A stretch of DNA of 64,000 nucleotides, taken from contig CALVDZ010000011.1 of the NCBI GenBank assembly GCA_944326445.1, positions 1 to 64,000 on the forward strand. The letters are read 5' to 3'. Positions 1-8,300 of this stretch are shown one piece after another; positions within the stretch are counted from its first letter, which is position 1, and each line of letters begins with the position of its first letter. The notes beneath the pieces are model-generated. The model ran no database searches. It saw only the letters and a list, made by a program, of their open reading frames with translations, and had not been told where the DNA came from. The position numbers and the translations under genes are program-made. The stretch comes from an uncultured Helicobacter sp. Its GTDB lineage: Bacteria; Campylobacterota; Campylobacteria; Campylobacterales; Helicobacteraceae.

Positions 1-46
1 AAAATGTAAATGATATTACGATAAATATAGAGTAAAATTTATATTT

Positions 47-66
47 AAAAAAAAAAAAAAAAAAAA
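47..66. repeat. 20-bp poly-A homopolymer tract
   Basis: An uninterrupted run of 20 A residues lies just beyond the 3' end of the minus-strand tape-measure fragment. In Helicobacter and Campylobacter such tracts vary in length by slippage and can switch or tune neighbouring genes. What lies to its left is outside the window, so the affected gene, if any, is unknown. Confidence 0.8.
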
Positions 67-87
67 CGCATAAAATGGAGCAAAATA

Positions 88-420
88 TCAAGCAAAAAGT
101 AAAGAGAATGTAAAAAGGTAAAAGTTTGCTAGCAAAAATCTTAGATTCTTGGCATTGGCTTGCTTTAAGTCCAAATATAGCTTCACGCTTGTGGCTTTTC
201 TTATTTGTTTGCCCATTTCCTTGAGGCTAGATTGCGGGAGTTTTGGGCCTGCTATCTTGGTGCCGATGTCTAGCTCCATTTTTAGCTTGTCTTTGAGCTT
301 GTTTAGGGGCGACTCTATGGCTTTGCTAAGTCCCTTGCTGATGCTTTTGGTAATCCTGTCTATGGCTTTGGTTAAATCACTTAACTCGGGGAGTATGCGT
401 AGGCTTAACTCTGATTCCAT
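88..420 (-). pseudogene. Phage tail tape-measure-like N-terminal fragment
   Basis: A 110-residue reading frame starting at ATG 420 (MESELSLRILPELSDL). It is rich in short amphipathic helices of the kind SKGLSKAIESPLNKLKDKL, which resembles the start of P2-type tape-measure proteins (gpT). These normally run to many hundreds of residues, so this would be a truncated remnant; the last ~15 residues turn hydrophobic and look like junction sequence. It is on the minus strand and lies downstream of the gpD relic, whereas in P2 the gene order is T-U-D, so the module has been rearranged. The tape-measure identity is an inference from composition and context; the neighbouring gpU- and gpD-like genes support it. 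Confidence 0.4.
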
Positions 421-438
421 CACTAAATCCTTAAAATC

Positions 439-843
439 GTGCTATTAAAGTCCATAACACCAAGAGAGAGTGAGAAAATCATCAAAATCGATAGGTTTGT
501 TTTCACAACCTTTGCCAATATCGAGGCGTTGGAATATGAGCTAAGCTTGGGGATAAAAAAGATTGAGGCGATTAACACAAACTATTATCTAAAAATCGGT
601 GGGAATGAGGAGAGGATAGCCTTTGAGGCTAAAATCTATCTGGAGTATTTGGAACATTTTAGTGGCTTGGTAGAAAAGATAAAGGCTAGAGAGCCCTTAT
701 CCCTCTCCACGCTAGAATCTACTAAGATTCGCAAGATTCTTATCGATAGCTTTAGTGCTAAGACAAAGGATTGGCTACTAGATTCTAGCAGGAATGCCAC
801 CTACTATACGAAGGAGTTCAGCATAGGTGGTGTGGTGCTGTGA
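439..843 (+). CDS. P2 gpU-like phage tail protein
   Basis: The 134-residue product has the layout of the P2 gpU tail-completion family: an N-terminal FVFTTF strand, a central strand pair around LKIGGNEERIAFEAKIYLE, and a C-terminal IRKILIDSFSAKTKDW...YYTKEFSI section like the family's closing beta hairpin. gpU joins tail terminator assembly in contractile-tailed phages. The start is a GTG at 439 with no good ribosome-binding site, and an in-frame stop lies at 424, so the N terminus is uncertain. It points opposite to the tape-measure fragment with only 18 bp between them, which is unusual for a late tail operon and suggests inversion or recombination. It is probably not expressed as part of a working phage. 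Confidence 0.5.
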   Translation: MLLKSITPRESEKIIKIDRFVFTTFANIEALEYELSLGIKKIEAINTNYYLKIGGNEERIAFEAKIYLEYLEHFSGLVEKIKAREPLSLSTLESTKIRKILIDSFSAKTKDWLLDSSRNATYYTKEFSIGGVVL

Positions 844-893
844 GTGTTAAATGTTTAATTAAGTGATTCTAAGATATTGTGAGATATTATTTA

Positions 894-921
894 TTGTGTT
901 TTTGGTTTTTTATTGTATAAT
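894..921 (+). promoter_or_regulatory. Sigma-70 promoter before hypothetical cassette
   Basis: TTGTGT (894-899) and TATAAT (916-921) are separated by 16 bp, with TTG directly before the -10 box. It sits 45 bp upstream of the ATG at 966, giving the two following genes their own promoter inside the prophage remnant. Confidence 0.6.
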
Positions 922-965
922 GTTCGTCTTCTCTTCGCAAATTTCAATACCACAAAGGGCAGATT

Positions 966-1196
966 ATGAAAGAGATAACACTAGATATAGGTGTAAGTAT
1001 TCCATATAGGAACACTGCTTTTATGGACTCCATTATGCGGTCTCATATTGCTGATAGTGGATTAGAATCTACAGGTGATGTATATTTCCAAGATAATGCA
1101 CCACTTGAGCATAATGAATGCAAAATAAGCGATGATGAATTTTATGCGTTCTTAGGGGAATTTGGCATTAAGCGAGAAGAGCTTGATGAGTGGTAG
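966..1196 (+). CDS. Hypothetical acidic protein in prophage relic
   Basis: A 76-residue acidic protein (MKEITLDIGVSIPYRN...REELDEW) preceded by AAAGGGCAG as a ribosome-binding site and a strong promoter at 894-921. I recognise no family. The stop overlaps the next start (ATG 1186) by 11 bp, so the two genes are probably translationally coupled and work together. Having a private promoter and being embedded between tail genes is typical of phage morons, i.e. cargo genes that benefit the lysogen. A small acidic first gene coupled to a larger second gene also fits an antitoxin or immunity arrangement, but nothing in the sequence proves it. Confidence 0.55.
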   Translation: MKEITLDIGVSIPYRNTAFMDSIMRSHIADSGLESTGDVYFQDNAPLEHNECKISDDEFYAFLGEFGIKREELDEW

Positions 1197-1969
1197 CATA
1201 AACCAAGGCTTATTTTTCAAATTGTATGCAGCGTTTTTGAACATAGATTCTTTGGCTTCTTTTGTGCAGGGACGGCAATACTCTCTCATAAATGATTTTT
1301 TTCATTGTTATTTGGGATTGAGTGTCGGTAAGTGTGATGATAAAGTCAAAGAAAAAGTACTGAATAACCTTAAAATATATGTTGATAAACATTGGCAAGT
1401 TAAGGGTTTGTTCCCAGATAATATCCAGCACTCAGATTATCTGCCCTCAATCAAAAATAATCCAAAGTCTTAGTCTAGCGTTCAAAGAGCTTATTAATGC
1501 TGTGGAGCAATACGAAAAATGGAGAAGCTTACTGAATGAGGAACAAATACGCACTATTTACAAGAAGAATCTTGAAGATAGGCAAAAATATTACACCAAC
1601 GAGAGTGGGGCATTTGATGAACTTAATGATGAGTTAATACAATCAGTAAAGTTTGATAATAATAAAATACTCAAGCAAACGCTTATCGAGTTTCATAATG
1701 CAATCTCTCACCTTGTTGCTGTGTATTATGGTAGGGCACAGGATGGAAAAAATATCAACAGAGCGATCAATCACTTTAGAAGAGGTGCATTAGATTCTTA
1801 TAAGGCTATCATTAAGGATTTTTATCATATCCGCAATGATGAAACATATAATCCATTAAATGATTTAAAAGATATTAGAGAACGAGAATATAAAAATATT
1901 GGCAAGGACGAGTCTTTGTGTGATAGCTATAAGAAACTTACCGACAAGATTATTAAAGTTTATCAGTAA
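1186..1969 (+). pseudogene. Hypothetical helical protein split by a frameshift
   Basis: The first frame runs from ATG 1186 (MSGSINQGLFFKLYAAFLNI) to a stop at 1473. A second frame then continues to 1969 with no start of its own that makes sense (SLAFKELINAVEQYEKWRSLL...NHFRRGALDSYKAIIKDFY). The switch point lies near 1450-1475 beside a run of five A. Read together they give about 260 residues, largely alpha-helical and charged at the C terminus. I know no family for it; the RGALDSYKAIIKDF segment recalls helical regions in some stand-alone defence proteins, which is only an impression. It may be a true pseudogene, a slippage-regulated gene or a sequencing error. The left ORF is coupled to the 76-residue gene upstream. 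Confidence 0.5.
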
Positions 1970-1979
1970 TATTTCCCCT

Positions 1980-2900
1980 CTACCTCTCACTTTCAAACTC
2001 TAGGCTCATATCCCACGCATTAGAATCTATGCTATGGGTTACTTGTGTGATGATATGCGTGCTTGTAGCCACTTGCTTATTGAGCTTTAAGAATCCTCCC
2101 GCAAATAATACTCTACCTACTGCACTAAGACTTCCTTTAAACTGCTTGGCGTTTAGGGCTTGCAGTCTTGTGGTAGCGATTTGGTGGGTGTGGGTGTCGT
2201 CCTTTGCCTGATAGCTCATTTTATAGATTGGCACGCCAGCTCCTACCTTTACCATTCTCGTATTGCCTGCCTCATCGGTGTAGGTGAGCTCTAGGCTTTT
2301 GTAAGTCTTTTGGGCAAAGCGCTCGATTTCTAGGCTAGTGCATTCATCGGCATTGATAGCATAGCTGTGCCGCTCAAAGCTTTTGTCTCTATCAAGGAAT
2401 ATCAATGTATCGTTTTTGACACTAAAGCTGCAATCTAGCTCTTTGCTAAGCCTATCAATGAGGGCAGAGTCGCTCTCATCGATTTGCTCGACTACCTCGA
2501 TAGCTTGTGCATATTTAAAATCTAGCTTGGTTTTGAGGTTGTTCTCTCGCGCACTATGCTTTGGAGAATCTGTGCGTAGCTTTGGTTGCTAAAGCTGCGA
2601 TTTTTCTTGAGTTTAAAATCTTTGGTGTAGTCTATGCTGGTGGCTTCTATCGTGTAGTCTTGGAGGTAGGATTCTTTATATGCTAGCGACATAGAATGCG
2701 CCCATAAAATTAAGACTTTTCCGCCCTAAAAGCAGCTCTAGCCTATCGCAAAAGCTTGGGAGCTTGGAATTGGGAGCTAGGGTTAGGCTTAGGGTGTCTG
2801 CGCTGTCTTTTTCATAGTCGGTGTAGGTGGCGGAGGTTACAAAGAGGCTGTGCTCACTGCTGCCATTGAGTGTTATGCTAAAGCGCGGAGCGAGATACAT
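1980..2900 (-). pseudogene. P2 gpD-like late control/tail protein, frameshifted
   Basis: Three consecutive frames add up to one gpD-like protein of about 307 residues. The N-terminal part begins at ATG 2900 (MYLAPRFSITLNGSSEH) behind AAAGGATTCT as ribosome-binding site and stops at 2676. The middle part (KNRSFSNQSYAQILQSIVRE) follows in another frame. The last part resumes near 2545 (NNLKTKLDFKYAQAIEVVEQ, then IDESDSALIDRLSKELDCSF, the family's hallmark region) and ends with the VTHSIDSNAWDMSLEFE strand. Two frameshifts, near 2680 and 2545, break it. gpD is a tail baseplate hub component in P2-like phages and also antagonises the late regulator there. A longer upstream start at 3002 is possible but lies in a repeated hairpin, so 2900 is preferred. 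Confidence 0.75.
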
Positions 2901-3001
2901 ATAGAATCCTTTAAAATTCGGCTTGGTTTTACTAAAGAAACTGCGCACTTGGTTTGGCTTTTTGCGATAAATTGAGGATTGCTTCAGCTCGACTTCTGTC
3001 A

Positions 3002-3016
3002 TTACCGCTTAGGTAA
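3002..3016. repeat. Mini-hairpin with GCTTA loop (copy 1)
   Basis: TTACC-GCTTA-GGTAA forms a 5-bp stem with a GCTTA loop. A second copy at 18723 has the same loop with a compensated stem change (CTACC/GGTAG), and related GCC-GCTTA-GGC hairpins occur inside the family-1 repeat at 8224. Confidence 0.5.
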
Positions 3017-3386
3017 CTCTCGCCTCCAAGCTACAACCCTAAAAAGTCGCAAAGAGACAAGCCTATTTGGCTCTCTTTAGAATCTCGTGGGATAGAGTAA
3101 AGAATTTTGGGGGAGAAAAAGGCAAGGCTAAATTTTTCTATCTATTTATAATTTGTGGAGAGATGTATGTTTTTAATCCTAATCCTAGGATTGCTAAAGA
3201 AACTGCGTTTTCTGAAGAAGCTACGCTTTGTGTGCAAGCCGAATTTCCTTTATCGCTCCTTGAGCAAAGCTGTTGCGAGCGCGAGCGAAGCAAAAAGCCC
3301 AATGCCACAAACACAGAATCTAAGCATTAATCTAGCTTTACGCCTAAATCTGCTACAATATCCACACTCTCACTCAAAGGAAACCT
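3017..3386. other. Intergenic region between prophage relic and nadK cluster
   Basis: No convincing gene. Two short overlapping plus-strand frames here have poor ribosome-binding sites and repetitive translations (LKKLRFLKKLRF), so they are not called. A TACAAT -10-like box at 3354-3359 and AAAGGAAACCT before ATG 3387 are the likely expression signals for the next gene. Confidence 0.5.
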
Positions 3387-3998
3387 ATGGAAACACAAAA
3401 AAAAGGTGGATCGCAAAAAAGAGGCAAGGCAGGGCTCTATCTCACGCTTGGAGCGGTGATTTTGCTCATCATACTCGGCGCGATTTATTATATTTTGCTC
3501 GGTTCTCAGGACGCAGTGCTTGAGCAAAAGGGTATGGAGTTTTCGCGCCAAAGCTCTCAAGAGGACGCTAAGGACGCGCAGATACGACGCTTAGAATCCC
3601 AAGCCAAGGCGTTGCAAAGCGAGATAGATAGCATATCCCTAACGCTAGGCTATGTGATAAAGCCCCAAGAACTGCTTGTGAGCGAGTGTGGCATTATGCC
3701 TGTGGGTAAGTGGAGTTTGAATAAAAAATGCCAGCAAGCCCTCGATGAGGGGCTAAAGCACACGCTAGAGGATAAAAAAGTCGTGGCGATTGAAGTGAGT
3801 GGGATTGTGGATACGCGCCCCTATGGCGGCAATAGCCCCGAGCTCAAGCAAGAGGGCTTAGCGAGTTTTCGCGCTAGAGAGGCGATCTTGTATGTGCGTC
3901 AGAGTGTGCCACACATCGCGGTGTTTGAGGGGCTCTCGCAGCAGCTGCCAAACAAACGCGGATTTGTCGTCAAAGCGTATTATGTGGTAAAAAACTAA
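3387..3998 (+). CDS. Inner-membrane protein with divergent OmpA/MotB-like domain
   Basis: A 203-residue protein with a basic N terminus (residues 1-16), one membrane helix (about 17-39), a coiled-coil linker (45-85) and a C-terminal domain of about 105 residues. The C-terminal stretch VAIEVSGIVDTRP...LASFRAREAILYV has the spacing of the peptidoglycan-binding OmpA/MotB fold (strand, GxxD, then LSxxRAxAV helix), though key residues are substituted. This predicts a protein anchored in the inner membrane that reaches into the periplasm. It precedes nadK by 4 nt, so it shares the transcript with nadK-recN-NFACT, with AAAGGAAACCT as its ribosome-binding site. Function unknown. Confidence 0.7.
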   Translation: METQKKGGSQKRGKAGLYLTLGAVILLIILGAIYYILLGSQDAVLEQKGMEFSRQSSQEDAKDAQIRRLESQAKALQSEIDSISLTLGYVIKPQELLVSECGIMPVGKWSLNKKCQQALDEGLKHTLEDKKVVAIEVSGIVDTRPYGGNSPELKQEGLASFRAREAILYVRQSVPHIAVFEGLSQQLPNKRGFVVKAYYVVKN

Positions 3999-4002
3999 TT
4001 GT

Positions 4003-4863
4003 ATGCCAGAGCTACTCAAAGTCGCTAAAGTCGGCGTTATCCTGCGCCCATCAAGCCCGGATTTGAAGGCAGTTTTTGAATCCATTAGCGGGGTTTTTGG
4101 CGCGTATGGTATGGAGATGAAGCTAGATTCTATCAGTGCGGCGATGATAGGGCTTAGGGGCGTGGAGTTTGCCACGCTCGTGGAGTGGAGCGATATTTTG
4201 CTCTCCATCGGGGGCGATGGCACGCTTATAGCGATGGTGCGGCGCTGCTATGGCAAAAACATCGCGTGTATGGGGATAAACACGGGCAGGCTTGGCTTTT
4301 TGACCGCGGTTATGCCAAACGAGCTAGAATCGTTCCTCCCACATCTTGCCAACGCTACCTATGATTTGCAAGCCCATATGATGCTTGAGTGCCATATCCT
4401 GCGCGATGAGAAGCCTTATTGCCACCTCTTCGCGCTCAATGAGTTTCTCATCTCCAAGCAAACGCTCTCGGGGCTCATTGACATCGAGGCAAAGATAAAT
4501 GGCTGGAGCTTTAATACCTATTTTTGCGACTCGCTCATCGTGGGCACGCCCACGGGCTCCACAGCTTATAACATCTCGGTTGGCGGCTCGGTGGTGTATC
4601 CGCATTGCAAAAATATCCTGCTCACGCCCGTGGCTGCGCACTCCCTCACGCAACGCCCGCTGATTGTCGATAGCGGCGTGAAGCTAGAGTTTGGCGTGCG
4701 CGAGAGGGCACTGCTCATCATTGATGGGCAAGAGAGCATCGACATCCTCCCCCAAGATAGAATCCTAATCCAACAATCCCCCCAAGACGCGCATCTCATC
4801 TACCCCAAAGAGCGCAATTACTTTGAGATTCTGCGGGAGAAATTCAAATGGGGCGAGCTATGA
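4003..4863 (+). CDS. nadK: NAD kinase
   Basis: Phosphorylates NAD to NADP with ATP or polyphosphate in the cytoplasm. The 286-residue protein carries the family GGDGT motif at residues 70-74 (LLSIGGDGTLIA), followed by GINTGRLGF, an ALNEFLI motif near 146 and the TPTGSTAYNISVGGS substrate loop, all in order. Length is normal. It starts 4 nt after the preceding gene and its TGA overlaps the recN ATG (ATGA). The neighbouring order nadK-recN-NFACT equals HP1394-HP1393-HP1392 in H. pylori. Confidence 0.95.
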   Translation: MPELLKVAKVGVILRPSSPDLKAVFESISGVFGAYGMEMKLDSISAAMIGLRGVEFATLVEWSDILLSIGGDGTLIAMVRRCYGKNIACMGINTGRLGFLTAVMPNELESFLPHLANATYDLQAHMMLECHILRDEKPYCHLFALNEFLISKQTLSGLIDIEAKINGWSFNTYFCDSLIVGTPTGSTAYNISVGGSVVYPHCKNILLTPVAAHSLTQRPLIVDSGVKLEFGVRERALLIIDGQESIDILPQDRILIQQSPQDAHLIYPKERNYFEILREKFKWGEL

Positions 4864-6416
4864 TAAAACGGATTTTAATCAACAATTCCCCAGCCTTCAA
4901 ACTCCTAGAGCTCGAGCTTTTCGGGGGCTTTAATGTCTTTAGCGGAAGTAGCGGAAGCGGAAAGTCGGTATTTATGGAATCTTTGCTCGCCATTTTTGGG
5001 ATTAAGGATTCTAATGCGGATTTAATCGAGGCAAATATCACGCTAGATTCTGTGCAAATCCCCCCCGAGATAGCACCCTTGCTAGAAGAGGGCGATGATG
5101 AGATCGTGCTCAGTATCCTGCGCAAGGACAAGGTGCGCTACTTCCTCAACCACCAATCCAGCTCCAAAAAACGCCTAAGCGAGCTTGTATCGGGCTTTGG
5201 CAAGCATATTAGTGCGAGGGGCGATGAGGATTTAAAGCCTGCCAATCTTTTGCGCATACTCGATAGCTTCATCGCGCTCACAAACCCCAGCCACGCGCAG
5301 ATTCTCACAGAGTGCAAGGAGAAATTTGCCACCCTGCAGGAGACAATGCGCGCGCTAGATGAGATCCTCGCCCAAGAATCCCAAATAGCCACGCTAAGAG
5401 AAATCGCGGAATTTGAGAGCAAAAAAATAGAATCCATCGCGCCAAAAGAGGGCGAGTATGAGGAGCTCCTAGAGCTCAAAAAAACGCTCTCGCGCCAAGA
5501 AAAAATCGCCCAAGAGATAGCCAATGTGCGTGAGGCGATAGAGAATCTAGGCTGCGTGGATAGCTTTTTGGGGCTTGTAGATGAGCAATGCCCGATGTTT
5601 TTTGAAGGACTTAGTGAGCTAGAAGCCCTGCTAGAATCTAAAGAGCAGCAGCTCCACTCGCTTGAGGATATCAACCCCGAGTCCTTGCTCAATCGTATCA
5701 GCGATCTCTCCGAGCTATTGCGCAAATACGGCAGTGTAGAATCTGCCCTAGCTCATCTCGCCTCACAAAAGCAAAAACTCGCGCAGTATGAGAATATGGC
5801 ATTTGACAAGCAGGAGCTAGAAAAGTCAAAGGCGCGCTTACAAAGCGAGCTGCAATCGCTTGCACAAGCATTGCACAACAATCGCTTAGAATCTAAGGCA
5901 GCCTTTGAAAGCGAGCTTGGCGCGATTATGCAGGAGCTGCGACTAAAGGAGCTAGCTATCATCATCGAGACTAAGCCGCTAGATAGCAGCGGGATTAGCG
6001 CGTGTAACCTCACGCTTGGCAGCAGTGCGGTAGCCACGCTAAGTGCGGGAGAATACAATCGCGCGCGGCTTGGGCTTATGTGCCTTGATGTCTCCATTAG
6101 CCCGCGTGCTGGGCTTTTGGTGCTCGATGAGATCGATGCGAATTTGAGCGGGGAGGAGAGCGAGGGCGTGGCAAAAATCCTCAAAAAACTCTCCGCCTCC
6201 TATCAGATTTTTGCCATCTCCCATCAGCCGCATATGCCCACCCTAGCCGATCGCCACTATTTAGTGCAAAAGGAGGGCGAGTTTAGCAGTGTGAGGCTGC
6301 TAGATACGCAGGGGCGCATTGAGGAAATCGCGCGTATGATTAGCGGCGCGCAGGTGAGCAAGGAAGCCCTAGAGTTTGCCAAAGGGGTGCTAGCCAAAAA
6401 TGGTATTAGGGTATGA
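4860..6416 (+). CDS. recN: DNA repair ATPase RecN
   Basis: SMC-like ATPase that works early in recombinational repair of double-strand breaks. With the start at 4860 it is 518 residues: Walker A GSSGSGKS at 29-36, a long coiled-coil middle (about 150-340) rich in Glu, Lys and Ser, then the C-terminal signature LSAGEYNRARLGL and Walker B LLVLDEIDANL near 419, followed by SHQPHMPTLADRHY. The start at 4860 is chosen because ATG overlaps the nadK stop as ATGA; an in-frame ATG four codons upstream (4848) is also possible. Its own stop overlaps the next gene by ATGA. At 518 aa it is close to the usual epsilonproteobacterial length. Confidence 0.93.
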   Translation: MIKRILINNSPAFKLLELELFGGFNVFSGSSGSGKSVFMESLLAIFGIKDSNADLIEANITLDSVQIPPEIAPLLEEGDDEIVLSILRKDKVRYFLNHQSSSKKRLSELVSGFGKHISARGDEDLKPANLLRILDSFIALTNPSHAQILTECKEKFATLQETMRALDEILAQESQIATLREIAEFESKKIESIAPKEGEYEELLELKKTLSRQEKIAQEIANVREAIENLGCVDSFLGLVDEQCPMFFEGLSELEALLESKEQQLHSLEDINPESLLNRISDLSELLRKYGSVESALAHLASQKQKLAQYENMAFDKQELEKSKARLQSELQSLAQALHNNRLESKAAFESELGAIMQELRLKELAIIIETKPLDSSGISACNLTLGSSAVATLSAGEYNRARLGLMCLDVSISPRAGLLVLDEIDANLSGEESEGVAKILKKLSASYQIFAISHQPHMPTLADRHYLVQKEGEFSSVRLLDTQGRIEEIARMISGAQVSKEALEFAKGVLAKNGIRV

Positions 6417-7744
6417 ATCTTGGGCTATTAAAGGGCATAAGCGCGTATTTTGCACGCTTTAGCAAGGTGTATTGGTGCAGGCGTGTCGATGACAATCTGC
6501 TTGCGCTAAACCTTGAAGGCAGGGTGTTTTATCTCGATCTTACGCGCTCACAGGGTATGATATTTTGCGCTAGCGAGGCGATTTTGGGCACTAAGAGTTA
6601 TCACGCACCCTTTGATGTGAAGCTTACGCTCTGCCACAATGCGCGACTACTAGATAGCCGTGTCGATGGGGACAATCGTATCTTGCAGCTATACTTTATG
6701 CCCCAAAATGCGTATAAAAAGCAGGAGTTTAGTCTCGAGCTAGAATTTACCGGCAAGCATACTAACGCGATTTTGCTAGATAGCAGGCGCGTGGTGATAG
6801 AGGCTCTGCGCCATATTAGTGAATCCAGACGCCCCGTGCGCGTGGGCAAAGTCCTAGAGCCGCTCCCCCAGCCCACAAGCCCAAAGCCTAGCGAAATCGT
6901 GGCGGTTGGCGAGGGGCTTTTGGAGGGGTTGTATGAGGAGCGCACGCAGCGGCTTTTGCACACTGCCAAAGCCCAGCAGATAAAGGCGATAGAATCTAGG
7001 GAGGCGAGCCTAGTGCGGCTTTTGCGCGAGCTCCCATCGCTAGACTTGCTGCAGGAGCGTTCAAAAACCTATAGCCTCTATGCGCACACGCTCACGGCGC
7101 ATTTACACGAGCTTGAGAGAGAGGATTTGCGCGGGGAGTGCGTGGAGCTAAGGGATTGCGCGCAGCTAGATTCTAAAAAAAGCGTGCAAATCCCTATCCT
7201 AGAGCACACACAGAGCTTTTCCCAGCTCGCCCAGCAGTATTTTGCCCTAAGCAAAAAATCTGCTAAAAAGGCGCAAAATCTGCATTTGCAGATTCAAAAC
7301 CTTGAAGACTCCCTGCGCTTTTTGCAAGCCCAAAAGGCATTGATCACCCAAGCCAAAACCCTCGCAGATACCAAAATCTTTAGCCCCCAAAAATCGCACA
7401 AAAGATTCAAAAAGCAGCAAAATTTTGAGGTGTTTTTCATCGATGGAATGAAAATTGGTGTGGGTAAGAATGCCTCGCAAAATCTCGAGCTGCTCAAAAG
7501 CGCGAGCAGCGAGGATATGTGGCTGCATATCTGCGATATTCCTAGCTCGCATATGATCATCTTTTGTGGCAAGGCGAGGCTGCGCGATGAAGTCCTAGGC
7601 AAGGCGGGGGAGATACTCGTGGGGCTATGCGGGGTTAAAGCGGGGAATTTTCGCGTCGATTATACAAGGCGTAAGTTTGTCAAAATCACTCAGGGCGCAA
7701 ATGTCGTGTATGGCAAATACCAAAGCCTAGAATACAGAAAATAG
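6413..7744 (+). CDS. NFACT/RqcH-family protein (HP1392-like)
   Basis: A 443-residue member of the family formerly called fibronectin/fibrinogen-binding proteins. It has an N-terminal NFACT-N-like region (1-170), a coiled-coil middle (about 180-320) and a C-terminal NFACT-R (DUF814) domain with DMWLHICDIPSSHMIIF, matching the family's DxWLHxxDxPGSHV motif. In Bacillus the family member RqcH adds alanine tails to stalled nascent chains on 50S subunits; whether the shorter epsilonproteobacterial form does this is not established. Starts by ATGA overlap with recN. Ribosome rescue is an inference from the family. Confidence 0.85.
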   Translation: MNLGLLKGISAYFARFSKVYWCRRVDDNLLALNLEGRVFYLDLTRSQGMIFCASEAILGTKSYHAPFDVKLTLCHNARLLDSRVDGDNRILQLYFMPQNAYKKQEFSLELEFTGKHTNAILLDSRRVVIEALRHISESRRPVRVGKVLEPLPQPTSPKPSEIVAVGEGLLEGLYEERTQRLLHTAKAQQIKAIESREASLVRLLRELPSLDLLQERSKTYSLYAHTLTAHLHELEREDLRGECVELRDCAQLDSKKSVQIPILEHTQSFSQLAQQYFALSKKSAKKAQNLHLQIQNLEDSLRFLQAQKALITQAKTLADTKIFSPQKSHKRFKKQQNFEVFFIDGMKIGVGKNASQNLELLKSASSEDMWLHICDIPSSHMIIFCGKARLRDEVLGKAGEILVGLCGVKAGNFRVDYTRRKFVKITQGANVVYGKYQSLEYRK

Positions 7745-7754
7745 GAGGTGTGCG

Positions 7755-8081
7755 ATGGCAGTGAGCTTAGTAGGAAACATCACTTATATCAACCAAAACT
7801 CCCAAGCGAGCGCGGTGCAGCACGCCGCCGCACAGGCGCGCCCCGATACGCTGCTAGAGGCTAACAAGGGCGAGTTTGAGCGCAAGCTCCAAGAAATCGC
7901 CCAAACCAACCCCACCCAAGCTTCCCCCAAAGTGGATAAAGATGGCTCAAACAACGCGCGGCAAAGCTTTGAGCAAGATTCTAAAAAGCGCGATGCAGGG
8001 CAGCAGGACGCGCAAGGTGGGCAGGAATCAAAGCAGGAATATAAAGAATATTACGATGGCTTGCTTAATATCAGCGTGTAG
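7755..8081 (+). CDS. Small hypothetical protein downstream of NFACT gene
   Basis: A 108-residue hydrophilic protein (MAVSLVGNITYINQNSQ...KEYYDGLLNISV) with a very good ribosome-binding site (AGGAGGTG) 5 nt before ATG. The middle is a disordered Gln/Ser/Asp/Lys-rich segment; no signal peptide or membrane helix. It ends the nadK-recN-NFACT operon. I do not recognise a family with a function. Confidence 0.7.
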   Translation: MAVSLVGNITYINQNSQASAVQHAAAQARPDTLLEANKGEFERKLQEIAQTNPTQASPKVDKDGSNNARQSFEQDSKKRDAGQQDAQGGQESKQEYKEYYDGLLNISV

Positions 8082-8098
8082 AGATTTATTATCTTAAT

Positions 8099-8272
8099 GC
8101 AAGTTTTGCTAGGGCAAAACTTGTTATCGCTCGCGGAGAGTGAATCTCCGCTCGCTCCGCTTACGCGAACATACAAGAGATTTTTTAGAATCTAAATCGC
8201 ATTTTGGTGCCGCCACCTCATCAACGCCGCTTAGGCTAGCGCGTTTTCTATAAACCCACCTTAGATTCTATA
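8099..8272 (+). repeat. Family-1 structured repeat, copy A
   Basis: Begins with the conserved TTAATGCAAG edge and hairpin 1 (AAGTTTTGC/GCAAAACTT), then TTATCGCTCG and hairpin 2 (CGGAGA-gtgaa-TCTCCG). These are followed by CTCGCTCCGC, the subtype core GGTGCCGCCACCTCA and the closing TTTTCTATAAACC before TTAGATTCTA. Same strand as the preceding gene and begins 17 nt after its stop, so it would be part of that gene's 3' UTR. It fills the gap between two convergent genes. Confidence 0.85.
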
Positions 8273-8300
8273 ATTTATGCAAGGTTCGCTCTATCCCCCA

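Noticed and set aside
3067..3523. Two overlapping plus-strand frames between the gpD relic and the nadK cluster
   Set aside because: No ribosome-binding site, repetitive translation, and the second overlaps the well-supported gene at 3387.
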